Below, in pieces: positions 9,434 through 17,691 of a stretch of 64,000 nt of DNA. The stretch spans positions 62,001 through 126,000 of the forward strand of contig NZ_JASBRB010000003.1 in NCBI RefSeq assembly GCF_029960665.1, given 5' to 3'. The stretch comes from Pseudarthrobacter sp. AL07. GTDB taxonomy: Bacteria; Actinomycetota; Actinomycetes; Actinomycetales; Micrococcaceae. Under the pieces are notes generated by a model. The model was not told the DNA's origin. It was given only the letters and a program-made list of their open reading frames with translations, and made no database searches. Numbering within the stretch: the stretch's first letter is position 1; every line of letters begins with the position of its first letter. Position numbers and translations under genes: made by a program.

Positions 9434-10906
9434 ATGCGGCTTATGATTGCCGGCGGCGGCGGATTCCGCGTGCCGCTTGTCTACCGGGCGCTGGCGTCCG
9501 GCGCGTTCGCGGGGCTGGTCAGCGAGCTGGTGCTGTTCGACGTCGATCCCGCCCGCCTGCGAGCCATCACCGCGGTTCTGCGCGCCATGCCGGAGTCCGA
9601 CGGCCGCCCCGCCGGAGGCCCCACCGCCGGAGGCCGCCCCGCCGGCGGCCCCGCCGCTGGCCCTCGCTCCGGTGTCCGGCCGCCCGCCGTGCGTTCCACC
9701 ACGTCCCTGCCCGAGGCCCTGGCGGGGACAGACCTGGTGTTCGCGGCGATCCGCCCCGGCGGCACAGCCGGCCGGATCCACGACGAACGGGTGGCCCAGG
9801 ACCTCGGCCTTCTTGGCCAGGAAACCACCGGCGCGGGCGGCATCTCCTATGCGCTGCGCACCATTCCGGAAATGCTGCACCTGGCGCGGCAGATGAAGGA
9901 GTTTTGCCCGGACGCGTGGCTGATCAACTTCACCAACCCGGCCGGCATGGTCACCGAAGCGCTGTTGCCTGTCCTGGGCCGGAAGGTCATCGGGATCTGC
10001 GATTCCGCGGGCGGCCTGGTGCACCGGGCGGCCCGCGCGGCCGGCCTGCCGCTGCCGGACGGAAGGCTCGACGGCGTGGGTTACTTCGGATTGAACCACC
10101 TGGGCTGGCTCTACCGGCTGGAGTCCGGTAGCCAGGACCTGCTGCCCGGCCTGCTTTCGAACCCGGCTGCCCTCAGCACTTTTGAGGAAGGCCGCCTCTT
10201 CCCGCAGCGGTTCCTCCAGGACCTCGGCGCCCTGCCCAACGAATACCTCTATTACTACTATCAGCAAGACAGCGCCGCCGCGGCTATGCGCGCCATGGCC
10301 CAGACCCGCGGCGAGTCCATCCACCACCAGCAGGCCGAGCTGTACCCGCGGCTCGCCTCAGCCGGCCCTGACGCCTACACCCTGTGGGACGCCGCCCGCC
10401 GCTCGCGGGAGGAAGGCTACCTTGCCGAGGCACGGACCCGCGGCGAGCAGCGTGACGAGGACGACCTCGCCGGCGGCGGCTACGAACGCGTCGCCCTCGC
10501 CGTGATGCGCGCATTGGCGGGGGCCGGGGAGGCCCAGCTCATCCTCAACACCCCCAATATGCTTCCGTCCGATCCTGGCGGGGGTGCCGCCCCCGGAAGC
10601 ACCACCACGGAACCGGCCATTCCGGGACTGCCGGCGGACGCCGTCGTCGAGGTCCCCTGCACCGTAACGCCCGACGGCGCGGTGCCGCTTCCCCAGTCGC
10701 CGCCGGGGACGGAGCAACTCACCCTGCTCCGGCGCGTCAAGGAGGTGGAACGGCTCACTGCCCGGGCAGCGACGCACGGAGACCGGACGGCCGCCGTCGA
10801 CGCCTTCAGCCGGCACCCCCTGGTAGGCTCCCCCGCGCTCGGGGCCAAGCTGCTGGCCGGCTATGAGCGCGCGTTCCCGCCGCTGCTGGAGCTTTGGCGC
10901 GGCTAA
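9434..10906 (+). CDS. 6-phospho-beta-glucosidase family protein (GH4)
   Basis: NAD- and metal-dependent GH4 glycosidase, 490 aa against about 440 for the family. MIAGGGGFRVPLVY is the dinucleotide fold; NFTNPAGMVTEAL, GICDSAGG and GLNHLGWLYRL are the active-site blocks with the metal-binding Cys and His. A Gly/Pro/Ala-rich insert at about residues 56-80 comes from short GC-rich DNA repeats at 9600-9680. The normally conserved DSPT after the Cys is DSAGG here, so preference for 6-phospho-beta-glucosides is likely but not certain. It is divergent from the PfkB kinase. Confidence 0.85.
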   Translation: MRLMIAGGGGFRVPLVYRALASGAFAGLVSELVLFDVDPARLRAITAVLRAMPESDGRPAGGPTAGGRPAGGPAAGPRSGVRPPAVRSTTSLPEALAGTDLVFAAIRPGGTAGRIHDERVAQDLGLLGQETTGAGGISYALRTIPEMLHLARQMKEFCPDAWLINFTNPAGMVTEALLPVLGRKVIGICDSAGGLVHRAARAAGLPLPDGRLDGVGYFGLNHLGWLYRLESGSQDLLPGLLSNPAALSTFEEGRLFPQRFLQDLGALPNEYLYYYYQQDSAAAAMRAMAQTRGESIHHQQAELYPRLASAGPDAYTLWDAARRSREEGYLAEARTRGEQRDEDDLAGGGYERVALAVMRALAGAGEAQLILNTPNMLPSDPGGGAAPGSTTTEPAIPGLPADAVVEVPCTVTPDGAVPLPQSPPGTEQLTLLRRVKEVERLTARAATHGDRTAAVDAFSRHPLVGSPALGAKLLAGYERAFPPLLELWRG

Positions 10907-11017
10907 AGTTTCCGGTACATCACGTGCCGGGCGGCCGTCCCGGAGCGGCTGGAGTAGTGTTTTACCGAGCGGGCAACTTCAGCGCCCGCGCCGCGCCAGC
11001 GGTGGGAAGGAGAAGCC

Positions 11018-12283
11018 ATGACATTGATCCGCAGGGTCGCGTTACTCTCCCTCCACACCTCCCCGATGGAGCAGCCAGGCTCCGGCGACGCCGGCGGGAT
11101 GAACGTCTACATCCGGGAGCTGGCCTCCGCGCTCGCCGAGACCGGCGTGCACGTGGAGATCTTCACGCGCTCCACCTCAGCCAAGCAGGCCGCCGTCGAA
11201 CATCCCTTCCCCGGCGTGTGCGTCCATAACGTGCTGGCCGGCCCGCCGCGGAAGATCCCCAAGGAAGAACTGCCGGCGCTGCTCCACAGCATGGTGGCCG
11301 AGATCGACCAGATCCGGCAGCGCCAGCCGCACGGCCGCTACGACGTCATCCATTCGCACTATTGGGTGTCCGGGATCGCCGGACTGGAGCTCTCGGAACT
11401 TTGGGGCGTGCCGCTCGTCCACACCATGCACACCATGGCCAAGGTCAAGAACCTCCTGCTGGAGTCCGGCGAACAGCCCGAGCCGCGGCAGCGTGAGGAG
11501 GGCGAGCACCGGATCGTCGACGGCGCCGCCCGCCTGATTGCCAACACCACGGCCGAAGCCGAAGAGCTGGTGTCCCACTACGGTGCAGATTACGACCGTA
11601 TCGATGTGGCGCCGCCGGGCGTGGACCTCAGCACCTTTACACCCGCGTTCCGCGCGCGGTCCCGGGCCGAACACGGTGTTTCGCCGGAGACGTTCCACCT
11701 GGTGTTCGCCGGCCGGATCCAGCGGCTGAAGGGCCCGCAGATCCTGCTCAAGGCGGCTGCCCTGCTTCGCGCCCGGCGGCCCGGGATCGATCTGCGGCTC
11801 ACCATCCTGGGCGCCCTCAGCGGCAACAAGGACTTCAACCTCCGGCACCTGATCTCGGAGTCCGGAATGGACGACGTCGTCACGCACCTTCCCCCGGTCA
11901 GCGCGGCTGACCTGGCGTCCTGGTTCCGGGCGGCCGACGTTGTGGTGATGCCTTCCTACAGCGAATCGTTCGGACTCGTGGCCATTGAGGCGCAGGCCTG
12001 CGGGACCCCCGTGGTGGGCACCCGGGTGGGCGGACTGTCCCGCGCCATCTGCCATGGCCGGACCGGGCTGCTGGTGGACGGGCACCACGCCTTGGTCTGG
12101 GCGGACGCGCTCGAGGCCATGTACGACGATCCGGACACGCGGGCCGACATGGGGCGGGCCGCGGCCATCCGGGCGGAGAACCTGGGCTGGAACCGCACTG
12201 CCGCGATCACGCTCGAGACTTACCACGCCGCCGTCGAACAGCAGCTGGCCCGCCGGCTGATCCCGGCGGACTCGGCACCCTAA
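11018..12283 (+). CDS. mshA: MshA-like D-inositol-3-phosphate glycosyltransferase
   Basis: GT4 glycosyltransferase of 421 aa that starts mycothiol synthesis by joining GlcNAc from UDP-GlcNAc to 1-D-inositol-3-phosphate. MshA hallmarks: SLHTSP then PGSGDAGGMNVYIREL at the N-terminus, HSHYWVSG, VPLVHTMHTMAKVKN, VAPPGVDLSTF, and the donor site MPSYSESFGLVAIEAQACG. The start ATG follows GGAAGGAG at ideal spacing. The ino1 gene that makes its acceptor is only 3 kb away, which supports the assignment. It ends 55 bp before fhs. Confidence 0.88.
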   Translation: MTLIRRVALLSLHTSPMEQPGSGDAGGMNVYIRELASALAETGVHVEIFTRSTSAKQAAVEHPFPGVCVHNVLAGPPRKIPKEELPALLHSMVAEIDQIRQRQPHGRYDVIHSHYWVSGIAGLELSELWGVPLVHTMHTMAKVKNLLLESGEQPEPRQREEGEHRIVDGAARLIANTTAEAEELVSHYGADYDRIDVAPPGVDLSTFTPAFRARSRAEHGVSPETFHLVFAGRIQRLKGPQILLKAAALLRARRPGIDLRLTILGALSGNKDFNLRHLISESGMDDVVTHLPPVSAADLASWFRAADVVVMPSYSESFGLVAIEAQACGTPVVGTRVGGLSRAICHGRTGLLVDGHHALVWADALEAMYDDPDTRADMGRAAAIRAENLGWNRTAAITLETYHAAVEQQLARRLIPADSAP

Positions 12284-12338
12284 GCGGTGGTCAGCCGCCG
12301 TCTGCCTTTAGTACCCGGCCCCCAACAAAAGGACAAGG

Positions 12339-14021
12339 ATGTCTGAACGGAATTCCCTCAGCGACCTCAAGATCGCACGGCAGGCACAGATGAGGCCCAT
12401 CGAGGAGATTGCAGCTGCCGCGGGCATCAACGCCGCCGCTCTGGAACTTTACGGGCGGTACAAGGCGAAGGTTGATCCGGCGTTGCTGACTGCGCCGGCG
12501 CCCGCCGGAAAGGTGGTACTCGTCTCTGCGATGTCGCCGACGCCCGCCGGCGAGGGGAAGTCCACCACCACGGTGGGGCTCGCCGATTCGCTGGCCCGGG
12601 CCGGGCACAAGGTGATGATCGCGCTGCGGGAACCCTCGCTGGGCCCGATCCTGGGAATGAAGGGCGGCGCCACTGGCGGCGGCTACTCCCAGGTGCTGCC
12701 GATGGACGAGATCAACCTGCACTTCACCGGTGATTTCCATGCCGTGACGTCTGCGAACAATGCCCTGATGGCGCTCGTGGACAACCACATCTACCAGGGC
12801 AACGAGCTGAACATCGACCCCCGGCGGATGACGTTCAAACGCGTCCTGGACATGAATGACAGGTCGCTCCGCGAGGTCATCATTGGCCTGGGCGGTCCCA
12901 CCCAGGGTGTGCCCCGGCAGGACGGCTTCGACATCACCGTGGCTTCGGAGATCATGGCGGTTTTCTGCCTGGCCACCAGCCTGGCCGACCTCCGCGAGCG
13001 CTTGGGCCGGATCACGTTCGGCTACACGTACTCCCGCGTTCCGGTCACCGTGGCGGACCTCGGCGTCCAGGGCGCCCTGACCCTGCTCCTGAAGGAAGCC
13101 ATCAAGCCCAACCTGGTGCAGACCATTGCCGGCACTCCCGCGCTGGTGCACGGCGGGCCGTTCGCCAACATCGCGCACGGGTGCAACTCGCTGATTGCCA
13201 CCCAGACGGCCCGGCGGCTCGCGGACATCGTGGTCACCGAGGCTGGCTTCGGCGCAGACCTGGGCGCGGAGAAGTACATGGACATCAAGGCGCGGATCGC
13301 TGACGTGGCGCCGTCCGCCGTCGTGGTTGTGGCCACTGTCCGAGCGCTCAAGATGCACGGCGGCGTGCCCAAAGACCGGCTGACGGAACCCGACCTTGAG
13401 GCGCTGCAGGCCGGCGTCGCGAATCTTCGGCGGCACGTGCACAACGTGGAGAAGTTCGGGGTGGCACCGGTGGTGGCCATCAACAGGTTCTCGTCCGACA
13501 CGGAAGAGGAGCTGGACTGGCTCCTGGAGTGGTGCGCGGCGGAGGGGGTCCATGCTGCGGTGGCGGATGTGTGGGGCCGGGGCGGCGGTGGCGACGGCGG
13601 CGACGAGCTGGCCGCGAAGGTCGCCGCCGCGGTTGCTGGGCCGAACAGCTTCCGGCATCTGTATCCCTTGGACGTGCCCGTGGAGGAGAAGATCCGGACC
13701 ATTGCGCAGGAGATCTACGGCGCGGACGGGGTGGACTTCTCAGTCCCCGCCCTGAAGCGCCTGGCCGAGATCGAAAAGAACGGCTGGTCCGGGCTTCCCG
13801 TCTGCATGGCCAAGACCCAGTATTCCTTCACCGACGACGCCTCCCGGCTGGGGGCTCCCAAGGGCTTCACCGTGCACGTCCGGGACCTCATCCCCAAGAC
13901 CGGCGCGGGCTTCATCGTGGCCCTGACCGGTGCCGTCATGACGATGCCTGGCCTCCCCGCCGCCCCCGCCGCCATGCGAATGGACGTCGACGACGCCGGC
14001 AACCCGGTAGGCCTCTCCTGA
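12339..14021 (+). CDS. fhs: Formate-tetrahydrofolate ligase
   Basis: ATP-dependent ligase making 10-formyl-THF from formate and THF, 560 aa, the usual length. The P-loop-like [51 protein letters not shown] and [15 protein letters not shown] are family signatures. The internal segment [14 protein letters not shown] is Gly-rich. The start follows AAGGACAAGG directly. A 59-bp palindrome begins 6 bp after its stop. Confidence 0.97.
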   Translation: MSERNSLSDLKIARQAQMRPIEEIAAAAGINAAALELYGRYKAKVDPALLTAPAPAGKVVLVSAMSPTPAGEGKSTTTVGLADSLARAGHKVMIALREPSLGPILGMKGGATGGGYSQVLPMDEINLHFTGDFHAVTSANNALMALVDNHIYQGNELNIDPRRMTFKRVLDMNDRSLREVIIGLGGPTQGVPRQDGFDITVASEIMAVFCLATSLADLRERLGRITFGYTYSRVPVTVADLGVQGALTLLLKEAIKPNLVQTIAGTPALVHGGPFANIAHGCNSLIATQTARRLADIVVTEAGFGADLGAEKYMDIKARIADVAPSAVVVVATVRALKMHGGVPKDRLTEPDLEALQAGVANLRRHVHNVEKFGVAPVVAINRFSSDTEEELDWLLEWCAAEGVHAAVADVWGRGGGGDGGDELAAKVAAAVAGPNSFRHLYPLDVPVEEKIRTIAQEIYGADGVDFSVPALKRLAEIEKNGWSGLPVCMAKTQYSFTDDASRLGAPKGFTVHVRDLIPKTGAGFIVALTGAVMTMPGLPAAPAAMRMDVDDAGNPVGLS

Positions 14022-14027
14022 CCCACG

Positions 14028-14086
14028 TTGCTCTATCACTTTGAGCTCTTATTCCGGGGCCAGAGCGACCAAAAGTGATAGAGCAT
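14028..14086. repeat. 59-bp intergenic palindrome, copy 2 (family A, divergent)
   Basis: Perfect 14-bp arms TGCTCTATCACTTT (14029-14042) and 14072-14085, around a 29-base centre. Measured between the same outer positions as the other copies, it is 59 bp. Its arms share TTGCTCTATCA with copies 1 and 3, but the centre differs (GGGGCCAGAGCGACC). It begins 6 bp after the fhs stop and marks the left side of the DUF559 gene. Confidence 0.8.
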
Positions 14087-14133
14087 CGGGAGCTGTGGAT
14101 AACTTCTGCGGGAGAGATTGGCTTCGGGCGACA

Positions 14134-15060
14134 ATGGTGCGCATGCGACCCTCCGCACCTCTGCCGTTCAGCCTTTCGTCCGCTCCGTTCACTGTCCATG
14201 AGGCGCGGGCTGCCAGCCTGAGCAGCGGAAGACTTCGTTCCTCCGACCTCGCGTCCGCCGGACGGTTGCTGTATCTGCCCACGGGCTGGGACTTTGAAAT
14301 CCGGGGCCTTGCCAGGGCACTCTCCGCTGCCACTCCGGGCGCCTGGATCTCGCACCTGACGGCCGCCGTCGTGCTTGGGCTCTGGCTTCCTACCTGGTTC
14401 CGCGACTGCCGGGAACTCCATCTGAGCAAGCCCAGGAACCTGCCACCGGTGCGGCGCGAAGGCGTGGTCGGCCATACCGTCCTTGCCTTTGATGGGGAGA
14501 TCATGATGCTGGACGGGATGCGGATCTCCACGCCGGCCCGCACTTGGCTTGACCTTGCCAACCTCGTGCCGCTGGAGGACCTCGTGGCTGTGGGTGACCA
14601 ACTGATCCGTCTGCCTCGGCCCGGCCTCGAAGACCGCGCAGAGCCTTGGTCAACCCTTCCGGAGCTGCAAGAAATGCTGAAGAGGCACCCGAAGCTCAAG
14701 GGCATCGTGAAAGCAAGGGCAGCTGTCGAGCTCATCCGTCCCGGTGCAGATTCCGCTCCTGAGACGTTCCTGCGCCTCGCATTAACTGCCGCGGGCCTGC
14801 CGGAGCCAGAACTGCAACTACGGATTGTGAAGGCCGACCCGTATTCGCCGGCGGCAGACCTGGGCTACCGCGCCCATCGGATCGCCATCCAGTACGACGG
14901 CGGCCATCACCTGACCCGCGAGCAGCAGTCGCGCGACAATCGCCGCGACGAAACGTTCAATGCCGCTGGCTGGAGGTACTTCAAATTCAACGCGGACGAT
15001 CTGGCCCACGACTTCCACCGCGCGGTCAATCAGGTCCGGCTTGCACTCAAGTCCCCTTAA
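14134..15060 (+). CDS. DUF559-type, restriction-endonuclease-like protein
   Basis: 308 aa, unknown function. The N-terminal 190 residues resemble the AbiEi-like region found in actinobacterial DUF559 proteins (THLTAAVVLG-like segment, LHLSKP, RISTPARTWLDLANL). The C-terminal 100 residues have the Vsr/PD-(D/E)XK-like pattern: ADLGY at 241-245, AIQYDGGHH at 251-259, RD at 267-268 and GWRYFKF. At residue 253, where these proteins usually carry an acidic Glu, there is Gln, so nuclease activity may be weakened. The ATG at 14134 is favoured because earlier codons overlap the palindrome; ATG at 14143 is possible. The gene is framed by two copies of the 59-bp palindrome. Confidence 0.7.
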   Translation: MVRMRPSAPLPFSLSSAPFTVHEARAASLSSGRLRSSDLASAGRLLYLPTGWDFEIRGLARALSAATPGAWISHLTAAVVLGLWLPTWFRDCRELHLSKPRNLPPVRREGVVGHTVLAFDGEIMMLDGMRISTPARTWLDLANLVPLEDLVAVGDQLIRLPRPGLEDRAEPWSTLPELQEMLKRHPKLKGIVKARAAVELIRPGADSAPETFLRLALTAAGLPEPELQLRIVKADPYSPAADLGYRAHRIAIQYDGGHHLTREQQSRDNRRDETFNAAGWRYFKFNADDLAHDFHRAVNQVRLALKSP

Positions 15061-15067
15061 ACGCCTG

Positions 15068-15126
15068 TTGCCCTATCAGTTGCAGTCGCCAAACCATAGA
15101 TTTGGGGACCACAACTGATAGAGCAA
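15068..15126. repeat. 59-bp intergenic palindrome, copy 3 (family A)
   Basis: Arms 15068-15082 (TTGCCCTATCAGTTG) and 15112-15126 pair with one mismatch. The segment TTTGGGGACCACA before the right arm is the same as in copy 1, placing both in one subfamily. It lies between convergent stops: 7 bp after the DUF559 gene and 19 bp past the ino1 stop, almost the same distance as copy 1 from the tsaD stop. Confidence 0.8.
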
Positions 15127-15145
15127 CGAGAGGGTGGAGAGCGGG

Positions 15146-16231
15146 TTAGCGCTCCAGGTCTCCGCGGATGAAGGCCTCGACCTTTTCACGGGCGAGGTCG
15201 TCGTTGAACTGCTCGGGCGGGGACTTCATGAAGTAGCTCGAGGCGGAGAGCAGCGGGCCGCCGATGCCTCGGTCCAGGCCGATCTTGGCGGCGCGGATGG
15301 CATCGATGATCACGCCGGCGGAGTTGGGTGAGTCCCAGACTTCCAGCTTGTATTCCAGCGACACGGGGGCGTCACCGAAGTTGCGGCCTTCGAGGCGGAC
15401 GAAGGCCCACTTGCGGTCATCGAGCCACTGGACGTAGTCAGACGGACCGATGTGGACGTTGCGCGGTGCAATGTCAGCTTCAACGTTGGACGTCACCGCC
15501 TGGGTCTTGGAGATCTTCTTGGACTCAAGGCGGTCGCGCTCCAGCATGTTCTTGAAGTCCATGTTGCCGCCGACGTTCAGCTGGTACGTGCGGTCCAGGG
15601 TGACGCCGCGGTCTTCGAAGAGCTTGGCCATCACGCGGTGCGTGATGGTTGCACCGATCTGGCTCTTGATGTCGTCGCCCACGATCGGCACGCCGGCGGC
15701 GGTGAACTTGTCGGCCCATTCCTTGGTGCCGGCGATGAACACGGGGAGGGCGTTGACGAACGCCACGCCGGCGTCGATGGCAGCCTGCGCGTAGAAGTGT
15801 GCAGCATCCTCGGAACCAACCGGGAGGTAGCACACCATAACGTCTGCCTTGGATGCGCGGAGCGCGGCGACGATGTCAACGGGCTCTTCGGCGGACTGTT
15901 CGATGGTCTCGAGGTAGTACTTGCCGAGGCCGTCGAGGGTGTGGCCGCGCTGGACGGTCACACCTGTGGGGGGCACGTCGGCGATTTTGATGGTGTTGTT
16001 CTCGCTGGCCAGGATGGCGTCGGCGAGGTCCACGCCCACTTTCTTGCCGTCAACATCAAAAGCAGCAACAAACTGGACATCGTTGACGTGGTACTTGCCG
16101 AACTCCACGTGCATCAGACCCGGGATCGTGGCCTGGGGATCGGCGTCACGGTAATACTGCACGCCCTGGACGAGCGAGGCGGCGCAGTTACCTACACCAA
16201 CGATGGCAACACGAATCGGATTTGCAGACAC
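15146..16231 (-). CDS. ino1: Inositol-3-phosphate synthase
   Basis: NAD-dependent enzyme converting glucose-6-phosphate to 1L-myo-inositol-1-phosphate (numbered 3-phosphate in the D system), the acceptor for MshA and precursor of phosphatidylinositol. It is 361 aa, the actinobacterial short form. Signatures: [16 protein letters not shown] at the N-terminus, [44 protein letters not shown] and [16 protein letters not shown]. It is a single-gene unit; the aldo/keto reductase gene upstream is separated by 162 bp with a hairpin. It complements mshA at 11 kb. Confidence 0.95.
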   Translation of the reverse strand: MSANPIRVAIVGVGNCAASLVQGVQYYRDADPQATIPGLMHVEFGKYHVNDVQFVAAFDVDGKKVGVDLADAILASENNTIKIADVPPTGVTVQRGHTLDGLGKYYLETIEQSAEEPVDIVAALRASKADVMVCYLPVGSEDAAHFYAQAAIDAGVAFVNALPVFIAGTKEWADKFTAAGVPIVGDDIKSQIGATITHRVMAKLFEDRGVTLDRTYQLNVGGNMDFKNMLERDRLESKKISKTQAVTSNVEADIAPRNVHIGPSDYVQWLDDRKWAFVRLEGRNFGDAPVSLEYKLEVWDSPNSAGVIIDAIRAAKIGLDRGIGGPLLSASSYFMKSPPEQFNDDLAREKVEAFIRGDLER

Positions 16232-16347
16232 GGAACTCCTTTGAAGAAAACTTCAGCCGCCAGGACGGTCAGTACCGGAAAGGTACGACGGCGGCACGCT
16301 GGCAGTGCGCCATTATTCGGCGCCATTTCATCTTACCCAACCAAGAG

Positions 16348-16371
16348 GGGGCCGGGATTGTTCCCGGCCCC
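16348..16371 (-). terminator. Hairpin terminator after the aldo/keto reductase gene
   Basis: Perfect 10-bp arms (GGGGCCGGGA at 16348-16357 and its complement at 16362-16371) with a 4-base loop, 23 bp past the stop of the minus-strand reductase. There is no clear T-run on the minus strand, so it may be a T-less actinobacterial terminator. Confidence 0.6.
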
Positions 16372-16393
16372 TTTCAGTCGAAGCGTTACGTGG

Positions 16394-17431
16394 TTACTTT
16401 TGCTTCCACAGGTTGATGTCCGACTCAACGGCGAACTCGTCGATGGCATCAACCTCGTCGGCGGTGAAGTCCAGGTTGTTAATGGCGGACAGAGTGTCTT
16501 CCAACTGCCGGACACTGGATGCGCCGACGAGCGCTGAGGTCACGGACGAGCCCTTGCTCTGCTCGCGCAGGATCCAGCCGATCGCCATCTGAGCCAGGGT
16601 TTGGCCCCGGCCCTCGGCGATCCGGTTGAGCCCGCGCACGCGGTCCAGGTTTTCTGGAGTGATCATGGCTTGGTCCAGGGACTTGTGCTGCGCTGCCCGG
16701 GAATCTGCGGGCACGCCGTTGAGGTAGCGGCCTGTGAGCATCCCCTGGGCCAGCGGCGAGAAGGCGATGCAGCCGGCGCCCACCTGCTCCAGCGCTTCGT
16801 AGAGGTTGGGGCTGCCGTTCTCGGTCCAGCGGTTCAGCATGGAGTAGCTCGGCTGGTGGATCAGCAACGGCGTACCGAGTTCCTTCAGGATCCGGGCCGC
16901 TTCGAGGGTCTGGGCCGGAGTGTAGGACGAGATGCCGGCGTACAGGGCCTTGCCCGAGCGGACTGCGTGGTCCAGGGCGCCCATGGTTTCTTCCATCGGC
17001 GTTTCCGGGTCCGGACGGTGGCTGTAGAAGATGTCCACGTAATCCAGGCCCATGCGCTCCAGGGACTGGTCCAGGCTGGCCAGCAGGTACTTGCGGGAGC
17101 CAAAGTTGCCGTACGGTCCCGGCCACATGTCGTAGCCGGCTTTGCTGGAGATGATGAGTTCGTCGCGGTAGGGCTTGAAGTCGTCCTTGAAGTGGCGGCC
17201 GAAGTTGGTTTCGGCGGCGCCGTAGGGCGGACCGTAATTGTTCGCGAGGTCGAAGTGGGTGACGCCCAGATCGAAGGCTCGGCGCAGGATAGCGCGCTGC
17301 ACTTCGAAGGGCTTGTCGTCGCCGAAGTTGTGCCAGAGGCCCAGGGAAATGGCTGGCAGTTTCAGTCCGCTGCGTCCGACGCGGCGGTAGGGCATGGATT
17401 CATAGCGGTTTTCCGCGGCTGAATAAGTCAT
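16394..17431 (-). CDS. Aldo/keto reductase (YghZ/L-glyceraldehyde-3-phosphate reductase group)
   Basis: NADPH-dependent reductase of 345 aa with the AKR TIM barrel: THFDLANNYGPPYGAAE holds catalytic Asp and Tyr, IISSKAGYDM the Lys, and DIFYSHRPDPETP the His. The GPYGNFGSRKYL block is characteristic of the AKR14/YghZ and Kv-beta-like group, which acts on L-glyceraldehyde-3-phosphate and toxic aldehydes. The start at 17431 is chosen for its AGGATGG ribosome site and matching family N-terminus; a longer frame to 17473 has no support. A single gene. Confidence 0.9.
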   Translation of the reverse strand: MTYSAAENRYESMPYRRVGRSGLKLPAISLGLWHNFGDDKPFEVQRAILRRAFDLGVTHFDLANNYGPPYGAAETNFGRHFKDDFKPYRDELIISSKAGYDMWPGPYGNFGSRKYLLASLDQSLERMGLDYVDIFYSHRPDPETPMEETMGALDHAVRSGKALYAGISSYTPAQTLEAARILKELGTPLLIHQPSYSMLNRWTENGSPNLYEALEQVGAGCIAFSPLAQGMLTGRYLNGVPADSRAAQHKSLDQAMITPENLDRVRGLNRIAEGRGQTLAQMAIGWILREQSKGSSVTSALVGASSVRQLEDTLSAINNLDFTADEVDAIDEFAVESDINLWKQK

Positions 17432-17524
17432 ACATACCATCCTGCCACCTGTGACGCGCACTACAGACCGCAAGGGTCAGTCTGAACGGAGCCCCCTGGG
17501 ACGGCCCGACTGGTACCCACCTGA

Positions 17525-17680
17525 CCGACATACCGAACCAAGAGGGCCGGGCTGGGCATCGACACCCCGCATCCGACCACCGAGGGCAAACCGGCCCGGA
17601 TCGGTGCGTTCAGCCGCGGCCACTGGGCCATCGAGAACGGACTTCGCTGTCGCGACGCGACCTAGATGGAAGACCGGTGA
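17525..17680 (+). pseudogene. Remnant of an ISAs1/IS4-like transposase
   Basis: One plus-strand frame reads IGAFSRGHWAIENGLRCRD then AT, a stop at 17663, and MEDR. This matches the conserved C-terminal block of ISAs1-type DDE transposases (R-GHW-IEN-LHW--DV-F-ED), whose Glu is the third catalytic residue. The frame is open only from 17525 and has an internal stop, and no inverted repeats or other transposase parts are visible, so it is a decayed fragment between the reductase and the permease. Confidence 0.5.
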
Positions 17681-17691
17681 TGACCTACATG

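Noticed and set aside
14041-14133. Longer start for the DUF559 gene at 14041
   Set aside because: It would begin inside the 59-bp palindrome and add 31 residues with no family support.
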